Part shown: positions 46,683 to 55,918 of the stretch, piece after piece
Layout of the letters: the number at the start of each line of letters is the position of its first letter
How positions within the stretch are numbered: the first letter of the stretch is position 1
Origin: Pseudoleptotrichia goodfellowii
GTDB taxonomy: Bacteria > Fusobacteriota > Fusobacteriia > Fusobacteriales > Leptotrichiaceae
Direction of reading: 5' to 3'
NCBI RefSeq assembly: GCF_007990505.1
Contig: NZ_AP019822.1
Coordinates: 1,831,568 to 1,895,567 of the forward strand
Length of the DNA: 64,000 nucleotides
Translations under genes and position numbers: made by a program
Notes under the pieces: model-generated
The model's database searches: none
The model's input: only the letters and a program-made list of their open reading frames with translations
Told to the model about the DNA's origin: nothing

Positions 46683-47378
46683 TTATTTTCTTTTTCTTTT
46701 CTGTTCTTCCTGTTCCTGTCTTTTTACCATTTGTACATAACGGTAAACACTCGCTTCGGACATTTCAAGAGCCTTCGCTATTTCCACAACCGCACCTTTC
46801 AGCAGGAATATTCCTTTCAAATAAAGTACTTCTATTATATTCAGTTTATCCTGCTGTTTTAAATACTCTATTGATACATTTTGAGTCGAAAGGACTTCAC
46901 TTATAGCTTCTCTTGCTACTTCTTCTATGGATCTTGACAGATTTTCCGGAGCCTGAACTTCATCAGTTTCCATTTTTTCTTTTATAAATGTTTCCTGCAG
47001 CTTTTTCATCGATGCAAACAATCCGTCAAATACAGCTTCGTCAGTATTAACACAAATCATCCCTATTAATTCGCCTTCTTCACGTATAAAATAAGTGGAT
47101 GACTTCAATGCCTTATTAAATTTTCCTATACCTACATAGTTGGCAATAAAACTTCTTTCCTCCCTGTCGCTTTCTTTTAAAATCTTCAATACCAAATCAG
47201 TTGCAGGACCTCCTACTTCACGATTGGATATATGATTATTTCTTATTGCTATTATCGAATGATCGGGATCGGTCAAATCATGTAATACCACTTCGCTGTT
47301 TTTTCCTAAAACCGCAGCAAAAAAGTCCACGAGCGGAATGTATTTTTGCAACTTAGAATTTGTATCATTATTATTCAT
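46683..47378 (-). CDS. YheO-like transcriptional regulator (PAS-type domain + HTH)
   Basis: This 231-residue protein has an N-terminal YheO-type PAS-like domain (FFAAVLGKNSEVVLHDLTD, IIAIRNNHISNREVGGPATD) and a C-terminal helix-turn-helix (about 170-225, with VVEIAKALEMSEASVYRYVQ) followed by a basic tail. It lies just upstream of the PTS operon on the same strand, so control of sugar uptake is likely. Confidence 0.85.
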   Translation of the reverse strand: MNNNDTNSKLQKYIPLVDFFAAVLGKNSEVVLHDLTDPDHSIIAIRNNHISNREVGGPATDLVLKILKESDREERSFIANYVGIGKFNKALKSSTYFIREEGELIGMICVNTDEAVFDGLFASMKKLQETFIKEKMETDEVQAPENLSRSIEEVAREAISEVLSTQNVSIEYLKQQDKLNIIEVLYLKGIFLLKGAVVEIAKALEMSEASVYRYVQMVKRQEQEEQKRKRK

Positions 47379-47544
47379 TTCTTACTTCTCCTTGTATTTT
47401 TTTATTTCCAAGCTTTCAAGAAATAAATTATAATAAGTTTATCTCTCCTTAATAAAGTTATACCCCAGTTATAATCTATTGTCAACCTTTGTCATTAAAT
47501 TTGAACAATCATTTTTTTAATAGTTACATTAATATTTTATATTC

Positions 47545-48003
47545 TTAGTCAAAACTTTTAAGAAGAGACATTAATTCTTCAGTTGTTGTAGAATTTTCGA
47601 GTTTTTCCAACAATTCTTCATCATAAGATAATTTCGATATTTCCGCTAATAAATCCAGATGCTCATTTTTCACGCTCTCAGGAGCAGCTATCATAAAAAA
47701 TATTTTTGACATTTCCCCGTCCATACAGTCAAATTCCGCTCCTTCACTTATTGTTCCTACAGCCAATGCTATTTTATTTACCGCTTCGGATTTCGCATGA
47801 GGTATAGCTATTCCGTCCTGTAATCCTGTTGATGATAATTTTTCTCTGTCTTTCAAATCATTTATGAACTGCTCCATATTTTCAGGATCTACTATATTTC
47901 CTTTTAAAAATAATTGTGCCATTTCACTAAGAATCCCGTCTTTTGTTCTCGATTCCAAGTTGATTTTTACTCTGTCTTCAGTCAAATAATCTATTATTTT
48001 CAT
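47545..48003 (-). CDS. PTS EIIA, fructose/mannitol (PtsN-like) family
   Basis: This 152-residue EIIA of the fructose/nitrogen type has active His69 in GIAIPHAKS and the ending EISKLSYDEELLEKL. It follows miaA by 20 bases on the same strand and is not next to a matching EIIBC, so a regulatory PtsN-like role is as likely as transport. Confidence 0.88.
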   Translation of the reverse strand: MKIIDYLTEDRVKINLESRTKDGILSEMAQLFLKGNIVDPENMEQFINDLKDREKLSSTGLQDGIAIPHAKSEAVNKIALAVGTISEGAEFDCMDGEMSKIFFMIAAPESVKNEHLDLLAEISKLSYDEELLEKLENSTTTEELMSLLKSFD

Positions 48004-48023
48004 TTCCTTCTCCTATTTTGTAA

Positions 48024-48938
48024 TCAGATTTTCTCCCATTTCTTTAAAATTTCTTCTATTGTTTCTTTCTGCGATTTTTCGGACAAATTATAAGTTATGT
48101 AGCCTTTTTCTTTTCTGAACCAGGTCATTTGCCTTTTGGCATATCTTCGACTTTCTTTTTTTATTTCTTCTACTGCTTTTTCCAAAGAAATTGCCCCGTC
48201 AAAATAATCAAACAGCTCTTTATATCCTATAGCCGTTATTTTATGCCTATTTTTACTATATTTATCATATACTTTTTTCACTTCGTCAGGAAGTCCTTTA
48301 TTTATCATTATGTCTACTCTTTTATTGATTCCTTCGTACATTTCTTCTCTGTTTCGTGTCAAAAATATTTTCAAAAAATCGTAATTATTATTTTTTATAT
48401 TTTCCGTTCTTATTTCGCTGAACTTTTTTCCTGTGAGAATACATACTTCCAAAGCTCTCACAATCCTGACTTTGTTATTCCTGTCTATATCATTATATGC
48501 TTTTATATCAATTTTTTCAAGCTCTTCACATAATTCTTCCACAGTTTTTTTTTCCAGTTCTTTTCGTAATTTCTCATCTTTTGAAGGTAAATCCGAAAAT
48601 CCTTCTGTCAAAGCTTTTATATAAAGTCCCGTACCACCTGTGATTATTATATTTTCTTTATTTTTTTCTTTTTCTTTCAATATTCTGTTCGCTTCTTTTT
48701 CAAAATCACCCACAGAATAATCTTCATCAGGATTTATAATATCAAGCATATAATGCTTTATTCCGTCCATTTCTTCAGTTGTAACTTTCGCAGTTCCTAT
48801 GTCCATTTCTCTGTATATCTGCGTTGAATCTGCAGAAATAATATCGGAATGTATTTTTTTCGCAAGAATTATAGAAATATCGGTTTTCCCCACACCTGTA
48901 GGTCCGCTTATTACAATCCCTTTCAATAAATCATTCAT
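48024..48938 (-). CDS. miaA: tRNA dimethylallyltransferase
   Basis: This 304-residue enzyme has P-loop GPTGVGKTD, SADSTQIYREMDIGTAK, GGTGLYIKAL and RRYAKRQMTWFR, the full MiaA signature. It adds a dimethylallyl group to A37 of tRNAs that read U-starting codons. It lies between obgE and a PTS EIIA gene in one transcriptional direction. Confidence 0.96.
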   Translation of the reverse strand: MNDLLKGIVISGPTGVGKTDISIILAKKIHSDIISADSTQIYREMDIGTAKVTTEEMDGIKHYMLDIINPDEDYSVGDFEKEANRILKEKEKNKENIIITGGTGLYIKALTEGFSDLPSKDEKLRKELEKKTVEELCEELEKIDIKAYNDIDRNNKVRIVRALEVCILTGKKFSEIRTENIKNNNYDFLKIFLTRNREEMYEGINKRVDIMINKGLPDEVKKVYDKYSKNRHKITAIGYKELFDYFDGAISLEKAVEEIKKESRRYAKRQMTWFRKEKGYITYNLSEKSQKETIEEILKKWEKI

Positions 48939-48978
48939 TTTTATTCCTTTTTACTTTAACTTGTTACGCCGAGCCGAA

Positions 48979-50262
48979 TTAAATAACATACTCAAATTCA
49001 TATCCTGCAATGATTATCATATCTCCTTCTTCCACTCCGGCATTTTCCAACTCGACTTCCATTCCTAAAGTCCTCATCACCTGAAGGAAGTTTATAATTC
49101 CTTCATCTCCGGTAAATACATACTTTTTCAATACATCATCGACAATTCTTCCGTCTACTTCAAATACATGATCTTCGAGTTTATTAATAATCCAGTCGTC
49201 TTTTTTGTTCATTTCACACAGCAGTTCATCTACAGAATATTCTTCTTCCAATTCTTCACGAGGAATTTCTTTTATAAGTTCCCAAGCCTTCATAAGAACA
49301 GGCTTTATTCCCTCATTGGCTATAACCGACACAGGATATACGTACTCTATTCCTCGGTCTTTGACAAATTTTTCAAAACTGTCGTATTTCTTATCATCAT
49401 ACAACATATCTATTTTATTTGCAACTACAATTTGAGGTTTTTTCGCCAATTTTTCACTGTAATTTTCAAGTTCTCTGTTAATTTTCAAAAAATCCTCTTC
49501 GGGACTTCTGCCGTCTATTCCCGAAATATCCACAATATGGATAATCAGTTTACATCTTTCTATATGCTTTAAAAATCTGTCTCCCAGTCCTATCCCTTCA
49601 TGAGCTCCTTCAATAAGCCCCGGTACATCGGCTATTACAAAGCTTTCTTCATCTCCTATCCTTACTACTCCCAACTTCGGTTTCAATGTAGTAAAATGGT
49701 AACTCGCCACTTTGGAATTTGCAGCCGACACTTTATTTATAAAACTTGATTTTCCTACACTAGGATAGCCTACCAATGCAGCGTCGGCGAGCAGTTTCAG
49801 CTCAAGCTTTATTTTCAGCTCTGCTCCTTCTCTTCCACTTTCAGCTATTCTCGGAGCTTTTCTTACAGAAGACTTGAAATGGATATTTCCTCTTCCGCCG
49901 TCGCCGCCTTTCAGAAATATAACTTTTTCATTGGGTCTATCCAAATCCAGTAAAAGTCTGTTTGTTTCAAAATCTCTTATCATAGTCCCTACAGGTACTT
50001 TAATTATAAGGTCGTTTCCCGATTTTCCCGTAGAACGTGCAGCAGCACCTCTTTCACCGTCTCCTGCCTGAAATTTTTTACTGCTTTTAAAATCGACTAA
50101 CGTATTTATATTAGGATCAGTCAGAAAAACTATATCTCCGCCTTTACCGCCGTCGCCGCCGTCAGGTCCTCCGAATTGAACAAATTTTTCTCTCCTGAAT
50201 GTAGCAGCACCGTCGCCGCCTCTACCCGATATAACGGTAATTACACTCTCGTCTATAAACAT
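48979..50262 (-). CDS. obgE: GTPase ObgE/CgtA
   Basis: This 427-residue GTPase has the glycine-rich Obg fold (1-158, GGDGGKGGDIVF), the G domain with GYPSVGKSSF, DVPGLIEGAH and NKID, and the C-terminal OCT domain (about 345-427). It is a ribosome-assembly and stress GTPase of the large subunit. Confidence 0.97.
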   Translation of the reverse strand: MFIDESVITVISGRGGDGAATFRREKFVQFGGPDGGDGGKGGDIVFLTDPNINTLVDFKSSKKFQAGDGERGAAARSTGKSGNDLIIKVPVGTMIRDFETNRLLLDLDRPNEKVIFLKGGDGGRGNIHFKSSVRKAPRIAESGREGAELKIKLELKLLADAALVGYPSVGKSSFINKVSAANSKVASYHFTTLKPKLGVVRIGDEESFVIADVPGLIEGAHEGIGLGDRFLKHIERCKLIIHIVDISGIDGRSPEEDFLKINRELENYSEKLAKKPQIVVANKIDMLYDDKKYDSFEKFVKDRGIEYVYPVSVIANEGIKPVLMKAWELIKEIPREELEEEYSVDELLCEMNKKDDWIINKLEDHVFEVDGRIVDDVLKKYVFTGDEGIINFLQVMRTLGMEVELENAGVEEGDMIIIAGYEFEYVI

Positions 50263-50322
50263 TTTTTTCTCCCGTTTACTTTTCTAATTTAGGTTACTAT
50301 TATAGCACGGATAGAGATTTTT

Positions 50323-50979
50323 TCAAATATACTTACTTGCCTCTTTAATACTGAGCTTTGACATTTTATCCTTATTTTTCTCAATAAAATCTGTTACCCA
50401 ATCAGGGTTTGTCTTACTGTAATCTCTCAAAGCCCATCCTATTGCTTTATTAATAAAAAATTCCGTACCGTTTAAGTTGTTTTCTATAATTTCCGACAAT
50501 AATTCCGTATTTGTTTTTTCTTTTCTCAATAACTGATGATCTATGGCTATTCTTCTGAGCCAGATGTTTTTATCTTTACTCCATTTAATCAATGTCTTAT
50601 TTATTTCCGGGTATTTCAATGCAGTTTCTCCGACAATCACATCTATCCCGTCAACAGTATCCCACCATGACTTTGTTATAATCAGTTTTTTTATTTTCGG
50701 AATATCCTTTTCAGTCAGAAACTTCACCATTTCTTTTAAATAGTCTATTGCCGAATACTGAAGTTCTCTATATTCATTTTCCCAGCATTTATTTATAAAA
50801 TCCCAATTAATTATCTCTTCCTTTTTATATTCTTTGAAAAAATTTTTAAATATTTTTCTTCTTTCAGGTGTCTTAATGCCTATATATTTAAACTTATTCA
50901 ACATATAAGCGGACATTTTTTCAGCTTCTTTTTCATTTTTGTGTTTCATCATTTCTTCAAAAAGGTTATCAAAATTCAT
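50323..50979 (-). CDS. DNA alkylation repair protein (AlkD-like)
   Basis: This 218-residue HEAT-like repeat protein has KFKYIGIKTPERR, ENEYRELQYSAIDYL, SWWDTVDGIDVIVG, WLRRIAIDHQL, FFINKAIGWALRDYSK and the final LSIKEASKYI, diagnostic of the AlkC/AlkD family. It excises alkylated purines without base flipping. Confidence 0.92.
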   Translation of the reverse strand: MNFDNLFEEMMKHKNEKEAEKMSAYMLNKFKYIGIKTPERRKIFKNFFKEYKKEEIINWDFINKCWENEYRELQYSAIDYLKEMVKFLTEKDIPKIKKLIITKSWWDTVDGIDVIVGETALKYPEINKTLIKWSKDKNIWLRRIAIDHQLLRKEKTNTELLSEIIENNLNGTEFFINKAIGWALRDYSKTNPDWVTDFIEKNKDKMSKLSIKEASKYI

Positions 50980-51006
50980 TTCTATTCTCCTCTTGAAACT
51001 GTTTTA

Positions 51007-51101
51007 TTTTTTATAATCCGTTATTCCGAATCTGTTCCCGAAAGGATCTTCAAATTCCACAGCATTTCCTGTTCTTATCGAAAAAGGCTCGGATAGGAGT
51101 T
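51007..51101 (-). pseudogene. Remnant of a glyoxalase/VOC-family gene
   Basis: About 31 codons without a start encode LLSEPFSIRTGNAVEF then EDPFGNRFGITDY before a stop. DPFGN.FGI is the usual closing strand of VOC-family proteins. The rest of the gene is absent; the radical SAM gene ends just upstream. Confidence 0.6.
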
Positions 51102-51833
51102 TTATATTATTATCACATCAGTGAGTCCGTTTTTAGTTGCTATATTTTTCAAATTATTCATATAATCATCATTAGGGGTATAAGCCACTAATACATCTCT
51201 TCTGACCCCATTTTGTCTAAATCGCAGTAATTTATATTTCAGGTTTTTATCATATTCGGCAATGAGTTTACTTATATTGTCCACTGTTTTTTCATTATCA
51301 ATAATTTCAGGCACAATAACTGTTCTCACTTCATATATTTTACCGATTTCAACAAGAAATTTAAAATTTTTTATAACATTTTCATTGGAAACTCCAACCA
51401 TTAATATATGATCTTTTTCATCAAAAGCTTTTATATCGAGCATTATCTTGTCTGTTACACTTAAAAATTCTTTTTTATCTTCAGTCCAAAGGGGAATCGA
51501 GCCGTTACTGTCCACAAAACAGGTCATCCGTTCCCATCGCTTTTTGACTGCTTTAAAAAGTTCCGTTAAAAACTTCCACTGGAGCGAACATTCTCCCCCC
51601 GAAACAGTAATTCCCGATATAAAAGGAGCAACTTCCTCGATTTCTTTTAAAATATCATCAATTCCCATAACACTGATTTCTTCGGGAACTTTATTTTCCC
51701 CGAACACTTCTATAGTTTCAGGATTATGACAGTACAGGCAGTCAAAATTACACCCTTGAAAAAATATTGACAGCCTGTTACCCGGGCCGTCAACATTACT
51801 GAAGGGTATTATCTTATTAACAATCCCTTTCAT
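51102..51833 (-). CDS. yjjW: YjjW-like glycyl-radical enzyme activase
   Basis: This 243-residue radical SAM protein binds a 4Fe-4S cluster through CNFDCLYC (CX3CX2C) in FFQGCNFDCLYCHNPET, with the SAM motif GGECSLQ. It lacks the ferredoxin-like insert of larger activases. Its start overlaps the stop of the YjjI-type gene, so it should install the glycyl radical on that enzyme. Confidence 0.86.
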   Translation of the reverse strand: MKGIVNKIIPFSNVDGPGNRLSIFFQGCNFDCLYCHNPETIEVFGENKVPEEISVMGIDDILKEIEEVAPFISGITVSGGECSLQWKFLTELFKAVKKRWERMTCFVDSNGSIPLWTEDKKEFLSVTDKIMLDIKAFDEKDHILMVGVSNENVIKNFKFLVEIGKIYEVRTVIVPEIIDNEKTVDNISKLIAEYDKNLKYKLLRFRQNGVRRDVLVAYTPNDDYMNNLKNIATKNGLTDVIII

Positions 51834-53335
51834 TATTCATTTCCTCTTACTTTTCTTTCCAATATTTTTGAATTTTCCCTTGCACCTAAACCGAATACAA
51901 CCGTCTGCTGTATTACCTGTTCATTTTTGTATAATTTTTCCATTTCGGATTTTTTCACAAGATAGCCTGTAATTCTTATTACGTCGGCATCAGTAGAATA
52001 CACTGAAAAATATCTCATTCCTTCTTTAAATGCACCTTTTATAATATCCAATATTGATGCCGGATTTTTTGAAGCCATTTCATCAAAAGGAAAAATATCT
52101 CCTATTCCCGATTTGAAATAAGGATGAAATCTCGCTGTCTGCTTTATGTGTTTTGGCAATACAGGCTCATCTCCTATAGGTATTCTGCATCCCGGACTTA
52201 TCCCATGATCAGTGTCTATTCCTACCTGTGCATGCAACACATAATGATCATCAGTTATTTCACAGTATTTCACTTTGTAATTATGTACCAATTCCTGAAG
52301 TTTATCAATGATTTTTACTCCCAGATCGTCGGCATATTTGCTCCAACCGAATTTATCTTCTTTTTTCTCTGCTCCGATTATTTTGTTTACACATTCTGCA
52401 AGTCCTACCATTCCGAACATTCCACTGAATCTGTTTCTATAGATCAATTCTTCTTTTACAAGAAAACTCGACTCAAAAAAACCGCTTTCTTCTACTAAAA
52501 ATCTTATTCTTTCGTCCATAAATCTCGCCATTTTGTTTACCGCATCAGGCAGTTTGTTATTAAGCAGATCTTCTTCATCTTTTGCCTCGTCAGCAAGTTT
52601 TGCAAGGTTAAGTCTTACAAGAGTGTAAGCTCCCCCTCCGATACTGAGTCCGTTGTAACAGCTTGCTATGGCATAATCTTTCCCGTAAAAATCCTTTTGA
52701 AACATTTTATAATTGGAAAAACTCGGTTTTGCTACTTTCAGGCTTGTTTCCACACACTGAATCGCAAAGTCGTCAGGAGTTATATCTTCGTCATACTTCA
52801 ATGTTAAATTCGGTGTCATCGTATTAAGTTCCACAGTTGCTCTTAATATCATTTCTCCCGCTTTTGTTTTTTCAGGTCCTAAATTTGCGTGACAGAACGA
52901 ATCGGTAATGGTTCTGTCTATTTGCAATAAAAATAATTTTATAGCTTTATACGCTTCTTCTTCGTTTTTTATATAAGGTTCGAGCAACATATCTATATTT
53001 CCCAAATATACAGGATATGAAGTTATCGACGGTACATGGTTGTACAGTATAAGTAAATTTGTCGTAGCTTCCCAGATATCTTTCGCAGGCTCCAGTTCAA
53101 GAAATTTACTTCCCTGTTTCATAAATTTTTCATAATCGGGAGTAATGTATCTCGCTCTGTAAGGGGCATTCCCCTCAAACAAATCGCATATTATCCCTTT
53201 ATCTCTGTATTCCTGAATATCGGGTGTAATATTCAGCACACTCAAAGTATCTTCGGCAGCTCCTGCCAATGTTCTTAACTTCTGCTCATAAGTCAGTACT
53301 CTATTTTTTATAATTGATAAAATCTGATCCGACAT
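51833..53335 (-). CDS. yjjI: YjjI-type glycyl-radical enzyme
   Basis: This 500-residue protein of the YjjI family has the radical-bearing loop near the C-terminus, VIRITGYLVKKSEMEKL (Gly of RITGY), and a core Cys in IASCYNGLSIGGGAY. The family's reaction is unknown. It is oxygen-sensitive and needs the adjacent YjjW-type activase, which points to anaerobic metabolism. Confidence 0.86.
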   Translation of the reverse strand: MSDQILSIIKNRVLTYEQKLRTLAGAAEDTLSVLNITPDIQEYRDKGIICDLFEGNAPYRARYITPDYEKFMKQGSKFLELEPAKDIWEATTNLLILYNHVPSITSYPVYLGNIDMLLEPYIKNEEEAYKAIKLFLLQIDRTITDSFCHANLGPEKTKAGEMILRATVELNTMTPNLTLKYDEDITPDDFAIQCVETSLKVAKPSFSNYKMFQKDFYGKDYAIASCYNGLSIGGGAYTLVRLNLAKLADEAKDEEDLLNNKLPDAVNKMARFMDERIRFLVEESGFFESSFLVKEELIYRNRFSGMFGMVGLAECVNKIIGAEKKEDKFGWSKYADDLGVKIIDKLQELVHNYKVKYCEITDDHYVLHAQVGIDTDHGISPGCRIPIGDEPVLPKHIKQTARFHPYFKSGIGDIFPFDEMASKNPASILDIIKGAFKEGMRYFSVYSTDADVIRITGYLVKKSEMEKLYKNEQVIQQTVVFGLGARENSKILERKVRGNE

Positions 53336-53443
53336 TGATTTCCTCCTATAAAAATCTTCTTTAAATTCCCGTACTTATTTATATTTATCTTTTTTATACA
53401 AATATTTTACCACATTTTTTGTGATTTGGGTATAGGGATTTTA

Positions 53444-54250
53444 TTAGGAAATTTTTATTTCAACCAGTCCGTAAGGTAAATATGTTTTACTATCAAAATA
53501 TAATCCTGTTTTTGTATCTTCTTTCATTTGATATATTGTTCCTACTTTACCTTTAAATCCACCTATAAAAGTAATCATTTTATCTTTTTCTTTGCTGTAT
53601 TTTTTGATTATTTTCTTTATCTCGTTTAAAATCTTTTCTAATTTATTTAATTCATTTATTGCTTCTTTTTCTTTGATTTTCTTCAAACAGAATATAACTT
53701 TTTCTATTTTATTGGTAAATCTATTAAGTTTATCAATAGTTTTTTCATTCGCTTTTTTCAACATTTCTAAAATATTTTTCTTTTTTACACTAATTATATC
53801 AGTTTCAAATTCTTTACCGAAATTTATCATTTCAACACCTAAATTTTCAAAAAAATTTTTATATTTAGGAATTTTTAAATCTTTCTCACTTTTCTGACAT
53901 TTTTCTTCATCATAATCAATAACTTTATAAAGTAAATCTAAAACAATGTCCTCTTTTCCCAATTTTATATCATCACATCTTATATCTTCTTCTTTTGGAA
54001 AAATAGAGCCTTTTATTGAAGAGCCGGGCAAATAATATTCAGGTTTTTCTATCATCTCGTCTAATTTATCTTTATAATTATAAAAAGGATAAATTACGGT
54101 TATTTTATTACTCTCCTCTTTTTCTAAATTTGAATATGGTTTAACCAAATCATCTTCTCTAAAATCTACACCTTTATATAATATTTTTAAACTTCTCGGC
54201 GATACTACTATTTTTGATATCGATTTAAACTTCAAATTATATTTATTCAT
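53444..54250 (-). CDS. csm5: Csm5-like Cas7-group protein with coiled insert
   Basis: This RAMP protein of about 268 residues has YYLPGSSIKGSIF (the glycine-serine-lysine loop of Csm5) and the end FDSKTYLPYGLVEIKI, like the Csm5 PLGW terminus. Between them lies a long Lys/Glu-rich helical insert (about residues 145-220) that looks like a coiled coil or helical bundle. I start it at the ATG at 54250, which has GGAGGGG 5 bases upstream and overlaps the csm4-like stop by 8 bases, rather than at 54301. It would cap the backbone at the 3' end of the crRNA. It is shorter than typical Csm5. Confidence 0.8.
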   Translation of the reverse strand: MNKYNLKFKSISKIVVSPRSLKILYKGVDFREDDLVKPYSNLEKEESNKITVIYPFYNYKDKLDEMIEKPEYYLPGSSIKGSIFPKEEDIRCDDIKLGKEDIVLDLLYKVIDYDEEKCQKSEKDLKIPKYKNFFENLGVEMINFGKEFETDIISVKKKNILEMLKKANEKTIDKLNRFTNKIEKVIFCLKKIKEKEAINELNKLEKILNEIKKIIKKYSKEKDKMITFIGGFKGKVGTIYQMKEDTKTGLYFDSKTYLPYGLVEIKIS

Positions 54251-55193
54251 TTTCCCCTCCGAACTTTTCCGAATCAAGAGCTTCCAAATAAGAATTTCCA
54301 AACACTATTGCGTTTTTATACAAAATATTGTATTTATTTTGTATACTTTTTCCTATATTAAAATTCTCTCCTTCAGAGTAAATTACACTCCCGACATTTA
54401 TAAAACCTATCACTTTTTTTGCTTCTTCGGTAATTTCAAATGCCTTTCTATCCGAAATATGCAAATCAATATACGATTTCTTATAATTTATAGAATTAGG
54501 CAATAACATTCCCACATTCAGATAAAAATTAGCTTTTTCAGAATTTTTTTCTTCTTTAATTTCTACTTTTCCTCTAATAAATCTATTATAGCCTTGTGAG
54601 CCTTTGGGACCTAAGTAAACTTCTTCGTCATTACCTTCATTTTCTTGAGCATTTTTTATATTTTCGAGCCACTTTATTATCATATCACTATCAGTTTTTA
54701 TCATTATAATAAAATCTGTCACTATCTCTTCAGTACTTTCATTTATTATTTTCACAATAGGTACTGTATAAGCTTTATTTTCCAACCCTGCAAGATTATG
54801 AAACTGATTTTCCAATCTGAATTTTTGAATATAACTTTGTTTTTGTCTCAAATAATCTTTAAAATTCTTTAATTCTACTTCATTATTAAGTATTTTCTTC
54901 ATATCTTCTTTTTTTATAAAGTCTATTTTCTTTATTTTTTCATAAATTTCTTTACTCTTGTCCCCAAATTTATCTATAACATATTCTTTCGGCATAGGTA
55001 TAAAACCTTTAGGCAATACATTTGAAATCATACATTTTATTTTTTTTTCATAAATATTATTCACTAATTTTGTAATATTTTCTTCACTCTCATATTTTTT
55101 GATTTGATATATCAGCCAACCGAATATTTTTTGAGAATCAGGAAATGATGTTATATCACTTGCAACTTTTAGATTTATTAAATATTTTTTCAT
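54243..55193 (-). CDS. csm4: Csm4-like Cas5-group protein
   Basis: This 316-residue RAMP protein has an N-terminal ferredoxin-like fold with DSQKIFGWLIYQI and LPKGFIPMPKEY, as in Csm4, then LAGLENKAYTVPIV. It has the glycine-rich loop YLGPKGSQGYNRF in place of the usual GKSRGFGRF, and the C-terminal VIYSEG..FNIGKSIQ...IVFG. Csm4/Cas5-type subunits hold the 5' tag of the crRNA and contact Cas10. It is 15 bases downstream of the csm3-like gene. Confidence 0.82.
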   Translation of the reverse strand: MKKYLINLKVASDITSFPDSQKIFGWLIYQIKKYESEENITKLVNNIYEKKIKCMISNVLPKGFIPMPKEYVIDKFGDKSKEIYEKIKKIDFIKKEDMKKILNNEVELKNFKDYLRQKQSYIQKFRLENQFHNLAGLENKAYTVPIVKIINESTEEIVTDFIIMIKTDSDMIIKWLENIKNAQENEGNDEEVYLGPKGSQGYNRFIRGKVEIKEEKNSEKANFYLNVGMLLPNSINYKKSYIDLHISDRKAFEITEEAKKVIGFINVGSVIYSEGENFNIGKSIQNKYNILYKNAIVFGNSYLEALDSEKFGGENE

Positions 55194-55208
55194 TCCAAGT
55201 TTCCTTTC

Positions 55209-55898
55209 TTATTCAACGATTTCAGTTTCTATGGAAATTTTTCCATATCCTCTTGATTTTGAATTTCCCATTCTATAATACCCATCATTAAATAATTCCA
55301 ATTTTTCAACTAACTCTGCTGCTATTTTTTTTATATCTACAAAGTTTTTAAAATCTCTTAAAATAATTTCTCCTTCAAATTTCACTCCCGGTCTTATAGC
55401 TTTATATGTTCTCGGATTAGAAACTACTTCGTCACCATCTTCTAAAATAGCAGTTTTTGAGTCAATTATAAAATACTCTTCCGTATTTTTTCTACCATCA
55501 ACCACCTTTAAATCCGAAAAATAAAGTCTTGGAGTAGTATTTATTCCCTCTATTCCGAATAAATATTCGGGTTTTAAATCATTTATACACTCTTTTATTT
55601 TATTTATAATTTCTTCCAAATTTTGAGAATTTAAGTTATTTTCTAATTTTCGTTTTTCATATTTTTTTAGCAAATCTTCCAAATAATTTTTATAAAATTT
55701 TTTTGTTTCTTCCATATCACTTCCTTCAGATTTCACAATAAATCTCGTACTTCCCTTAAATGCCGATGCCTGAATTAAAGGTTTTCCATCATTATCAACA
55801 GTTGTACACTGATCTACTCCTCCTATACTGAAACTTTGAGTATGATTTCCTATTAAACAGTTTGATTTAGTTTCTATTTTTACTTTTATTTTTCTCAT
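55209..55898 (-). CDS. csm3: Csm3-like Cas7 backbone subunit
   Basis: This 229-residue RAMP protein aligns with Csm3. NCLIGNHTQSFSIGGVDQ contains Asp29, equivalent to the target-RNA-cleaving Asp of Csm3. It is followed by PLIQASAFKGSTRF in place of PIIPGSSLKGKLR, then EYLFGIEG, TPRLYFSDLKV and the glycine loop YRMGNSKSRGYGKI. It would form the repeated backbone along the crRNA and cut target RNA every 6 nt. The slicing Asp is kept, so RNA cleavage is expected. Confidence 0.87.
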   Translation of the reverse strand: MRKIKVKIETKSNCLIGNHTQSFSIGGVDQCTTVDNDGKPLIQASAFKGSTRFIVKSEGSDMEETKKFYKNYLEDLLKKYEKRKLENNLNSQNLEEIINKIKECINDLKPEYLFGIEGINTTPRLYFSDLKVVDGRKNTEEYFIIDSKTAILEDGDEVVSNPRTYKAIRPGVKFEGEIILRDFKNFVDIKKIAAELVEKLELFNDGYYRMGNSKSRGYGKISIETEIVE

Positions 55899-55918
55899 TT
55901 TTCCACTTTCCCTTTCTA

